This document shows, in pieces, positions 8,705 through 16,196 of a DNA stretch of 32,485 nt. The notes under the pieces are model-generated. The model worked only from the letters and a program-made list of their open reading frames with translations, searched no databases and had not been told where the DNA came from. Within the stretch, counting starts at the first letter, position 1. Each line of letters opens with the position of its first letter. The stretch covers positions 1 through 32,485 of the forward strand of contig CAYNVS010000036.1 of the NCBI GenBank assembly GCA_964400725.1, written 5' to 3'. The translations under genes were made by a program, and so were the position numbers. Source of the stretch: CAYNVS01 sp964400725 (lineage in GTDB: Bacteria > Myxococcota_A > SURF-8 > CAYNVS01).

Positions 8705-9643
8705 ATGAAGAAGTTGAGTTTGATTATTGCAATTGCCGCGATATTGGCGGCGGCTCTGGCGACTGCCGCTTTCGCCAAAGACGCCGGAAAGAAAGGCTTG
8801 AAGAAACAGCCGCCTCCCGCAAAAAAAGAAGCGGTTGAAAAGAAAACCGACGCTCCTGAGAAAAAAGAAACTCTTCCGAAAATAACTCGTTTGCAGGGAT
8901 TCCCCAAGGTCGTAGTAATTGCCCACGACCCGACGCCGGAAGAACTAGAATCTCTTTCTAAGGTTAAAAACGTACGACTCTCCATCGAACTGGTCGATAA
9001 AGTTTCGGACAAAACAGTGCATAAGGCGATAAATCAATACGAAAATTTTGAAGCGGAACTTCTCGTTCCAGCCAACGCGACCGAAAAAGAGTTTAAAAAT
9101 TTGGCGGGCGAAAAATTTTTAATGACTTTCGACTTCCGCAAAAACCCCGAAATTAACGCCAACGTCGTCGCGCTGCAATCTGAATACCTGCCTTTTTCAA
9201 AAAAATTCGTCAGATTGACCGACGCTCAAATTACCGAAGACAACCTTAAACTCCTTCGCGAATTCAAATCGTACTCCCTTGAACTCTTTTTGGCAAAACC
9301 TCTCGCTCCTAAGGCGATCGACGCTCTTAATAAAATAACCAAAAACGTAACAAAACACTTCGTTCTTCCCTTTGATTTCCCGGAAGCGGGCGAAAAAGCG
9401 TTGTCGAAGCTCAACAACGTTATTATCACCTACGACGCGTCCAAGTGTCAGGACTTGAGAAAATTTCTCGATAAAATGAGCAAAAACGACGTTAAAGTTC
9501 CGAAGGGAATAATGATTAAAGGACCGTTCGACGAACAGACCGCCATGCTGTTGAGCGCTTTCGAAAATTTGGCCGAAATAAGAATCGTGATGGAAGGCGA
9601 CGTAAAACCCGATTTCGCCGCGATGCTTAACCGAAAAAAATAA
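8705..9643 (+). CDS. Exported repeat protein of unknown function
   Basis: I do not recognise this 312-residue protein. ATG 8705 is preceded by GGGAG (8694-8698), a better site than the in-frame ATG at 8684. The start encodes a clear Sec signal peptide with an AFA cleavage site followed by KDAGKK, then a Lys/Pro/Glu-rich linker to about residue 58. There is no lipobox, so a soluble periplasmic or secreted protein is expected. The rest looks like four to five degenerate beta-alpha units of roughly 45-50 residues. Each opens with a short acidic helix (PTPEELESLSKVKNV, ITEDNLKLLREFKSY, FDEQTAMLLSAFENL) and leads to a hydrophobic strand such as VRLSIEL, YSLELFL or AEIRIVM. The pattern recalls a leucine-rich-repeat-like scaffold, but no consensus matches. 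It has its own promoter and terminator. No catalytic motif is visible. Confidence 0.75.
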   Translation: MKKLSLIIAIAAILAAALATAAFAKDAGKKGLKKQPPPAKKEAVEKKTDAPEKKETLPKITRLQGFPKVVVIAHDPTPEELESLSKVKNVRLSIELVDKVSDKTVHKAINQYENFEAELLVPANATEKEFKNLAGEKFLMTFDFRKNPEINANVVALQSEYLPFSKKFVRLTDAQITEDNLKLLREFKSYSLELFLAKPLAPKAIDALNKITKNVTKHFVLPFDFPEAGEKALSKLNNVIITYDASKCQDLRKFLDKMSKNDVKVPKGIMIKGPFDEQTAMLLSAFENLAEIRIVMEGDVKPDFAAMLNRKK

Positions 9644-9666
9644 CGAGAATTATTTTTTCTGAATCA

Positions 9667-9692
9667 AAAGGCCGGTTCTTTCCGGCCTTTTT
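9667..9692 (+). terminator. Rho-independent terminator after the exported repeat protein
   Basis: AAAGGCCGG (9667-9675) pairs perfectly with CCGGCCTTT (9682-9690) around a 6-base loop, and the T-run continues to 9692. The A-run on the left arm could make it work weakly in the opposite direction too. Confidence 0.85.
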
Positions 9693-9723
9693 GCTATGCA
9701 ATCGGATTTAAAAAGGCAGGCTC

Positions 9724-10731
9724 GTGTTTGATATGCTTGATTTAACCGGCGTGGGGTCGCTGCCGTTTAAAGACGCTGCCGGCGCGATGGCGCACATTTA
9801 TAAGTATTATTTTAACTGCCCATTCTGGAATCAATCGTCGGGAAGCGCTTTCGCATCCGACATGATTTGCCAGTTTCTTCCCGCCGGAAATTTTAAGATA
9901 GCTCCGCAAAACGGCAGACTCGACGCGGCCTTTAACGACGCCTCATTCGCCGAGGCCATTGAAAGCGAGCTGGACGAAGGAATAAACGGACGCAGAGTTC
10001 CGCTGGGGATAGAGACTCTTCAAAAACAGGCGGACTCTTTAGCGTCATGGGACGAAGAAATCAGATTTTTTAAAATTCAGGCCACAGGCCCAGTTACGAT
10101 GCTCAACTTGCTTGACGCTAACGGAAAAAAGTTGATACAATTTAAGCGTCTTTCGGAATTGGCGATTGATTTGTTGTTTTTATCCGTAAGAAGACTTGCG
10201 CGCGAGGCCGAAAAAATAAACGCGCCGCTTTGGGTTCAAATAGACGAGCCCCGCCTGCCGCGGTGGAATAATAACAAAGAGGCCTACGATACGCTCGGCC
10301 TGTTCATGCGTAAATTAAAAGCGCTGCTTCCCAAGGCGCAAATAGGCGTTCACAGCTGCGCAAACGACTCGCCGTCAAACCTTTTAAAATTGCGAGACGC
10401 CGATTTTCTAAGCTTTCCGCTAGTCAATCTTCCTTCTAGCCGCGACTCGACGGACGCATTGCTTGAATATCTGACCGATAAAGGGAAGGTTATTTTGGGC
10501 GTCGTCGATTTGACTCTTGCAACCGGCGAACCCGATGAGATTGCGTTGAAAACCGCCGCCGAATTGTTAAAGGAATTAAAGTTCGATTTAGGCTCGAACT
10601 TTCGCGCTTTGTCGAGAGTTCTTCTTTCGGCGAACTGCGGAATGGCCAGACTGTCGCCCGCACAGGCGGAGCTTGCAGCCGACGAGCTTGTTTCCTTTAA
10701 AGACTCGCTTTCTAGAATGGTCGAAGGGTAA
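9724..10731 (+). CDS. MetE/UROD-like TIM-barrel protein (putative methyltransferase-related)
   Basis: This 335-residue protein belongs to the barrel superfamily of cobalamin-independent methionine synthase and uroporphyrinogen decarboxylase. It begins TGVGSLPFKDAAGAM, the usual start of small MetE-like proteins, and contains a PFWNQSS segment, WVQIDEPRLPR (like the IDEP motif of MetE) and IGVHSCAN, with His and Cys in the position of zinc ligands. The length fits the short, single-domain MetE-like proteins, which may move methyl groups from corrinoids or other donors; full-length MetE is over 700 residues. The start is uncertain: GTG 9724 or ATG 9733, with AAAAGG at 9711-9716 upstream favouring GTG. 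It is convergent with the next gene, with 13 bases between stop codons. Substrate is unknown. Confidence 0.72.
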   Translation: MFDMLDLTGVGSLPFKDAAGAMAHIYKYYFNCPFWNQSSGSAFASDMICQFLPAGNFKIAPQNGRLDAAFNDASFAEAIESELDEGINGRRVPLGIETLQKQADSLASWDEEIRFFKIQATGPVTMLNLLDANGKKLIQFKRLSELAIDLLFLSVRRLAREAEKINAPLWVQIDEPRLPRWNNNKEAYDTLGLFMRKLKALLPKAQIGVHSCANDSPSNLLKLRDADFLSFPLVNLPSSRDSTDALLEYLTDKGKVILGVVDLTLATGEPDEIALKTAAELLKELKFDLGSNFRALSRVLLSANCGMARLSPAQAELAADELVSFKDSLSRMVEG

Positions 10732-10744
10732 CCGGATGTATTAT

Positions 10745-12964
10745 TTATAACTTTTTAATGGGATTAAGCTCGCTTGTCCCGTAAAGTTTGGCGTAACCCT
10801 TCCAAACGCCGAGGCAATACTTATCCAACAAACAACCGGCGCACTGCGCCCCTTTTATTTTTTCCTTTTTAAGCGTTTCGGTCTGTTCGTCGATTTCCAA
10901 TCCGGCGGCTTCAAAGGCTTTTAATCGTCTGTATTCGAGCGTATTAAGCGGACTGTCGCCCATAAAGCAGGGCGGAATCGTAAGCGCGCTGTTTAGACGC
11001 AAACCAATCTTAGGCGCCTCTTTGAGAGCTTCCGCTAAATGCGGCTTGACTTCGGATAGCGTCGGCACGAGAAAATTTCTGCGTTCTCCCCGTCCAGCGT
11101 GCTGATCAAGCAGAAGGTCAACGTCGGAAACAAAAGGCAATTCGCGGCTTACGAACGCGAGATAGCGGGTCAGCAGCCTGTAATTCGCCGTAGTTAGAAC
11201 GTGAACAAGCCTTACGCTGACTCCGGCGGCGTTAAGATTTTTTATCCCCTCAATAGTCCTCTCATAAGTCCCTTTGGTCGCGGTGAGGAAGTCGGAAATT
11301 TTGGCTAAATGGCTGTGCAAGGAAACGAGAGCCATATCCAGCCCCGCTTCCGACAAAAGATACGCTTTTGCCGGTTTGGCAAGCTCGACCGCGTTAGTCT
11401 GCAAAGTTATATCGTCGAAGCCGCTCCTGTGCGCCAGCTCGATCAGCTCGCAAAGCTCAGGCCGAAGGGTAGGCTCTCCTCCGCTGATTATCAAACGATG
11501 AAAACCTTCGGACGCAGCCCTTTCAATCGTCCTTCTCGCCTCGACGCGGTCGACGTATAACCCTTCGTGCGCCGCTCCGCCTACATTACAGAAAAGACAA
11601 CGCTGATTGCAGCGCGAATCAAGCCTTAAAACGAGCTCTTTGGCCGCGGCTCCGCTGTAAAGCAAAGCCTCAAGCGCCTCGCCACGAAGAGACTCAAGCT
11701 CCCCTTTCTCGGCTTTCGCCGCCGCAAAGCGCAAAAGATAAGGCTTCAGCTTAGAATCGGCGGCGATGCGCGCAGCCGCGTTTGCAAAGGCGGACGAACC
11801 TTCTTCCGCTTTGCAATTTTTGGGGTCGAAGCGTTTTATAGCCTGCCGCAGCAAATTGCGATTGTCGGCATCGAGGCCGCTTATTACATGCGAGGTAAAA
11901 CAACTTGCCGCGAGCTTTTTCGCTTCCGCGTCAAAGGAAAGAAGCCTTTGCGCCGTTTTGATAGCCAACGCCGTTACAAGCGCGCCTATCCGGGCTCCTT
12001 GAAGCGGTTTGCCTCCGCTTTTAACCGCGGAGACAAAGTCTTCAACCTGAAGCATGAAAGGATCTCCGCCGCCGGACGCGATTTTACCGCCGTCCGGTCC
12101 GCCCCGCTTTCCGCCGCCGTATTCCCGAATCCGCAATTCGTCCGAGCCGTTTGCCAGCAGCCAGTAAATTTCGTCGTCAGCCGTTTGCGCCGACAACATT
12201 TTAACCAGCTCCCCTCCCCTTCCCCTGTTGTCCTGCGAAAGCCTCAGAACGATTCCTCCGGGCGTAGTAAGCAGCGCGATAAAACGCTCGCGTCCCGGTT
12301 CGGAAACGACCGTATAAGGCTCGATTGCGAATTTATCCGCCGCTTTTAACGGCTCTTCCGAATGGAAGTCTTCTACCTCGTCGATTGCAAATAGAGCCAA
12401 TGAAATGAGGTGGGTCAGCAAATCGAACAATCTTCCCCCGATTTCGCTTTCAGGCCACAGCGAGGGATGCGGCGCGTTCGGCGGCAGCGACTTCGCGTCC
12501 GCCTTTAAAACGTTTATAAAATTCGGTTTCCCGCGTTTCGCGAGCTCTTTTTTCAACGCTTTGACCGCGGGCGTAAATACTTCGGTGTGAGAAACGGCAA
12601 AAGTTACTCCCTCGGCGGATTCGGCAAGAGCCGCAAGTTCCGCCGCCTCTTGCGCGGTCGAGCACATCGGCTTTTCTACCAAAAGGCTTAATCCGGCGGA
12701 TAAAGCCGCGCGCGCTATATTAAAGTGCGTTTCCGTCGGCGAGCAAACGTCCGCGGCATCGGGCAAGAATTCGTCTATCGCTTCCGCCGCGCCAACCCCC
12801 CAAACCGTTTCGATTCCCGTTGCCTTTTGAAACTTCTCTGCGGATGTTTGCGTTTTGCAGACGGCTCCGACGATATTTACTCCTTCAATTCGCCGGTAGG
12901 CTTCGACTCTTCGGCGAGCCGCGTATCCCGTTCCGAAAAGCATAATCCTCAATTCATTTTTCAT
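10745..12964 (-). CDS. Fusion protein: Gfo/Idh/MocA-type oxidoreductase + radical SAM enzyme
   Basis: One intact 739-residue frame joins two enzymes. Residues 1 to about 345 are a Gfo/Idh/MocA NAD(P)-dependent oxidoreductase: Rossmann start LFGTGYAARRR, the EKP motif with Lys98, and GGRLFDLLTH with Asp181 and His185. A helical linker spans about 350-445. The radical SAM domain follows, with the cluster motif CNQRCLFC (Cys452, Cys456, Cys459) and the SAM-binding GGEPTLRP. The tail has CAGCLLDKYC (Cys708, 711, 717) plus a Cys near 665, suggesting a SPASM/Twitch-type auxiliary Fe-S cluster. Sugar and cyclitol dehydrogenases are common among Gfo/Idh/MocA proteins, so a sugar- or cyclitol-like substrate is possible but inferred. 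I chose ATG 12964 because it sits directly before the Rossmann strand; TTG 12985 is less likely. No strong ribosome-binding site is seen. It is the only minus-strand gene in this part of the window. Confidence 0.85.
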   Translation of the reverse strand: MKNELRIMLFGTGYAARRRVEAYRRIEGVNIVGAVCKTQTSAEKFQKATGIETVWGVGAAEAIDEFLPDAADVCSPTETHFNIARAALSAGLSLLVEKPMCSTAQEAAELAALAESAEGVTFAVSHTEVFTPAVKALKKELAKRGKPNFINVLKADAKSLPPNAPHPSLWPESEIGGRLFDLLTHLISLALFAIDEVEDFHSEEPLKAADKFAIEPYTVVSEPGRERFIALLTTPGGIVLRLSQDNRGRGGELVKMLSAQTADDEIYWLLANGSDELRIREYGGGKRGGPDGGKIASGGGDPFMLQVEDFVSAVKSGGKPLQGARIGALVTALAIKTAQRLLSFDAEAKKLAASCFTSHVISGLDADNRNLLRQAIKRFDPKNCKAEEGSSAFANAAARIAADSKLKPYLLRFAAAKAEKGELESLRGEALEALLYSGAAAKELVLRLDSRCNQRCLFCNVGGAAHEGLYVDRVEARRTIERAASEGFHRLIISGGEPTLRPELCELIELAHRSGFDDITLQTNAVELAKPAKAYLLSEAGLDMALVSLHSHLAKISDFLTATKGTYERTIEGIKNLNAAGVSVRLVHVLTTANYRLLTRYLAFVSRELPFVSDVDLLLDQHAGRGERRNFLVPTLSEVKPHLAEALKEAPKIGLRLNSALTIPPCFMGDSPLNTLEYRRLKAFEAAGLEIDEQTETLKKEKIKGAQCAGCLLDKYCLGVWKGYAKLYGTSELNPIKKL

Positions 12965-13039
12965 TTCTAAACAATAACCCAACAAACCGATTCTTTACAA
13001 TTCAAAAAAACGCGTCGGGCGGCGCCTTATTTAAAAGCG

Positions 13040-13066
13040 AAAATATACCGCTAAATTTATTGTCAA
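13040..13066 (-). promoter_or_regulatory. Candidate promoter for the oxidoreductase-radical SAM gene
   Basis: Read on the minus strand, a perfect TTGACA (13066-13061) is followed by AT-rich TATATTTT. Depending on the hexamer chosen, the spacing is 13 to 15 bases, shorter than ideal. It implies a leader of roughly 70 bases. Confidence 0.35.
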
Positions 13067-13086
13067 TCGGCGAAAGCGGCGCTAGT

Positions 13087-13113
13087 TTGTTTAACGTCGC
13101 AATAAACTATAAC
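13087..13113 (+). promoter_or_regulatory. Weak candidate promoter for the OPT transporter
   Basis: TTGTTT (13087-13092) and TATAAC (13108-13113) are 15 bases apart in the divergent intergenic region, 47 bases before the transporter start. The match is modest. Confidence 0.28.
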
Positions 13114-13159
13114 GGACGCCTAAGCGCGCCTCAGCTGCCTCAAAGGGTAAGGCCGTCAA

Positions 13160-15083
13160 ATGAGCGAAAACGAAAAATTCATTACGCCCGCAGAAGTAGA
13201 AGGGATGACGCCGGAAGAAAAAGAAGCCTATTGGTTCCGCAACTACTATAAAGGCGACGACATGAAGCAGCTAACCCTACGCGCCGTCTTAATGGGTTCC
13301 GCTCTGGGCTCGTTCATGTCGCTGTCGAATCTCTATATCGGCCTTAAAACCGGCTGGGGGTTAGGCGTCGCGATTACCGCGAGCATTCTTTCCTATACCA
13401 TATGGACTACGCTGCATAAGGCCGGAATAGTTAAGACGAAAATGACTATTCTTGAAAACAACTGCATGCAGTCAACGGCGTCGGCCAGCGGCTATTCAAC
13501 CGGCGGAACTCTGGTCAGCGCGATTGCCGCGTACATGATGGTAACAAACCAGACGCTTCCCACGGGCGTGCTTATGGCTTGGGTTTTCTTCCTTGCGGTG
13601 TTGGGCGTTACTATGGCGATACCGATGAAGCGGCAGATGATAAACGTCGAACAGTTGAAGTTCCCAAGCGGAATTGCCGCAGCCGAAACGCTCAAAGCTC
13701 TTCACGCCGAAAGCGGCTCCGGCGTTAAGGCCGCCAAAGCGTTAGGCGTAGCGGGAGTTTTCGGTTCTGCCGTCGCCGTTTTGCGAGACGGTTTTGAATT
13801 GATTCCAAGCTATTTTAACGTTTTCGGTGAAAAAATGGCGGACTTGACTATCCGCATGGAAGTAAGCCCCATGATGATAGCCGCCGGCGCGATAATGGGG
13901 CTTAAGGTATGCGTCAGCATACTTATAGGCGCGATACTAAACTACTTCATCCTCGCCCCGTGGATGTACAACATGGGGTATATTACATCCGTAGGCTACG
14001 ACGGCATCGTAAAGTGGAGTCTTTGGGGCGGCGCGGCCTGCATGGTTACAAGCGCGCTCTTTTCGTTCGCCTTCCAATGGAAAACTGTTTTGCGCGCGGT
14101 CGGCGGCATATCCGCCTTATGGGGAAAGAAAAAGGCGATGAATGCAGAGCAGACGGCGATGGCGAAAATCGAGGTTCCGGTTTCGTGGTTCGTTTTCGGC
14201 GTCGCGTTTGGGTCGCTCGGCGTGCTTTACATGCTGGACAAGTATTTTCACACTCCCTACTGGATGGGCGCGCTTGCGGTCGTCATGTCGTTCTTTCTCG
14301 CGCTAGTAGCCTGCCGGGTTGCCGGAGAGACGGACACCACCCCCGTTGGAGCCATGGGAAAAATCACGCAGCTCTTTTACGGAGCGATTACTCCTAAAAA
14401 CGCTCCGTCCTCCTCAAACGCGGTCAATCCCGGCGTAGCGACAAACCTTATGACCGCCTGCGTTACCGCCGGAGTAGCGGATTCCGCAAGCGATTTGCTC
14501 TACGACCTTAAAAGCGGTTATCTTTTAGGCGCAAACCCAAAAAAGACAATTTCTAGCTCAGTTTTCGGGAATATTCGCCGGAACCGTAGTTTCGGTCCTT
14601 TCATTTCAGTTCGTCGTAAACAGCGCAAGCGCGCTCGGATCGGACAGATTTCCCGCCCCCGCGGCTCAAACATGGGCGGGCGTGGCGCGTCTGCTTGAAA
14701 TGGGCATCGGTTCGCTTGACTCGTCGAAGCGTTGGGCGATTTTAATCGGCGGAATCGTCGGAATTCTGCTGCCGCTTTTAGAGCGCGTTCTCCCGCAGAA
14801 AGCGGGCAAGTGGGTTCCAAACGCCATGGGAATAGGTCTGGCGTTCACAATTCCGTTCTGGAACGGTTTGTCGTTCTTTATCGGCGGCCTCATCGGTCAT
14901 ATCATCGAGGTTAAAAAGCCCAAAATAGCCGAAGATTTCACAATTCCAGTCGCCAGCGGCGTGGTTGCGGGCGAGTCGATGACAGGCGTTGCGATAGTGA
15001 TGTATCAAAACGGGGTTTTCGCTTTAATTAATAACCTGCTTTACCCGATGAGGGTATGGGTAATGCACCTATTCGGAAGATAA
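13160..15083 (+). pseudogene. OPT-family oligopeptide transporter, interrupted by a single-base frameshift
   Basis: This is an inner-membrane transporter of the OPT (oligopeptide transporter) family with many hydrophobic segments. It opens with a short acidic N-tail, then LIGLKTGWG-type sequence (SNLYIGLKTGWGLGVAITAS) and ENNCMQSTASASGYSTGGT. Reading from 13160 the family sequence is normal up to GYLLGANPKK near 14545. The frame then gives basic nonsense and stops at 14698. From 14547 the +1 frame continues the family exactly (QFLAQFSGIFAGTVVSV, then NSASALGSDRFPAPAAQTW) to 15083. The break is at six A followed by GACAA (14539-14549); removing one base restores a single frame of about 640 residues, normal for the family. 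The rest shows no decay, so this may be a sequencing error, a recent mutation or slippage-corrected expression. Confidence 0.88.
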
Positions 15084-15087
15084 AAGC

Positions 15088-16077
15088 GTGAAAAAAATTG
15101 TTTTAATGTTTTTGCCGGCGATTTTCGCCATAGCCGCTTGCGACGCGCAAAAGGAAAACAAAATAAAAGCGGAGAAAGAGTCTGCCTCGCCGTCGTCCGC
15201 GCAGTGCGTTACGGGAGACGCCGTAAACGAAACCGTCAAAATGCAGCTGCTCGATTTCGGCGCTAATTTGTCGAAATATCTTTATTTAAAAGATTTCGAG
15301 AGCTTCGCGCTCACGGCCGGAACTAATATGGAAGACAAAGCTAAGAAGGAAAATCTTGCGAAAGTTTTTCCTAATATTTGGCCTAAACGGGTTCCTTACG
15401 CCAACGCCGGCGTCTTTTTTACGGCGTGGACGCGCAAGTTGGAAGACAATCCGACGAAAGTGCAATGCAAAATAAAAAAGTCTTTCGAGAGCGAAACCGC
15501 GTTTATTTATCCGTTTCAATCGTCCGCGGGCAAACCGTACGGCGTCGTGGGCTATTTGTTCGGCGACGAATCCGAAGTTGTTTACGTCGTATTTTCGGCT
15601 TACCTTGACGGGAGCCGTTTCAAACTTGAAAGCCTCGCGGTGCAGGACGCCCGCATAGGAGGCAAGGACGCCGAATTTTTCGCCAACTCGGCCAGAACGG
15701 CCCTAAGCGCAATGGATTTGGAAGTCGCCGCGATAATGTATAAAACCGCGGCGCGCCTTATTCCTAACAATCAAATCGTAAAATTCTCGTATGCGGATTA
15801 CATGAACGAGCTATCAAGCAAAACCGCTCCGCTGCCGACGCAGGAGACGCCCGCCAAAATAAACTGCGGCGAAGGCGTTTTCACGCTTATTAATTACGAT
15901 GCGGCGATAAAGGACAAATCGCTGTATTTCAAAGCTATTCTCGACTCGACAAATATGGACGAGCCTACTATGCGCAAAGGAATGGACTGCGTGAAAACGT
16001 ACCTGCTCTCCGGTCATAAAAGTCTTTCCGCCATTTTCGACAACATTATAGTCGAGGCTTACAAACCGTCGAAGTGA
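15088..16077 (+). CDS. Lipoprotein of unknown function
   Basis: This 329-residue protein is not recognised. GTG 15088 follows GGAAG and lies 4 bases after the transporter stop, so the two are probably co-transcribed. The signal peptide ends in a good lipobox, IAAC (Cys18), followed by a Lys/Glu/Ser-rich tether. The mature part is mixed alpha/beta. A segment at about 195-235 (ARTALSAMDLEVAAIMYKTAARL) looks like one TPR-like helix pair. The C-terminal domain (about 250-329) starts with a Cys-containing strand (INCGEGVFTLINY) and has another Cys in MDCVKTYLL, possibly a disulfide after export. No catalytic motif is visible. Its position behind an OPT-type transporter could mean a role in capture or envelope assembly, but nothing in the sequence proves this. 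Confidence 0.72.
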   Translation: MKKIVLMFLPAIFAIAACDAQKENKIKAEKESASPSSAQCVTGDAVNETVKMQLLDFGANLSKYLYLKDFESFALTAGTNMEDKAKKENLAKVFPNIWPKRVPYANAGVFFTAWTRKLEDNPTKVQCKIKKSFESETAFIYPFQSSAGKPYGVVGYLFGDESEVVYVVFSAYLDGSRFKLESLAVQDARIGGKDAEFFANSARTALSAMDLEVAAIMYKTAARLIPNNQIVKFSYADYMNELSSKTAPLPTQETPAKINCGEGVFTLINYDAAIKDKSLYFKAILDSTNMDEPTMRKGMDCVKTYLLSGHKSLSAIFDNIIVEAYKPSK

Positions 16078-16093
16078 ACAAGCGAACGACGCT

Positions 16094-16122
16094 TTGATTT
16101 TTTCGTCCGCATGAGCGATAAT
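16094..16122 (+). promoter_or_regulatory. Candidate promoter of the esterase-murB-galT run
   Basis: TTGATT (16094-16099) and GATAAT (16117-16122) are 17 bases apart. A small inverted repeat (GCGAT at 16115-16119, ATCGC at 16128-16132) overlaps the -10 box. The start codon at 16197 has GGAG at 16187-16190. Confidence 0.45.
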
Positions 16123-16196
16123 AAAAAATCGCATTATAAATCGCCGGAATAATTTGCGATCCGACCTCATAACCGGACGCGCAGACGGAGAGCGCC

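Noticed and set aside
14539..14545. A AAA AAG heptamer in the correct phase for programmed -1 ribosomal frameshifting in the OPT gene
   Set aside because: A -1 shift leads into the wrong frame. The downstream family sequence needs a +1 shift (or loss of one base), so the classical slippery-site mechanism does not explain the gene.
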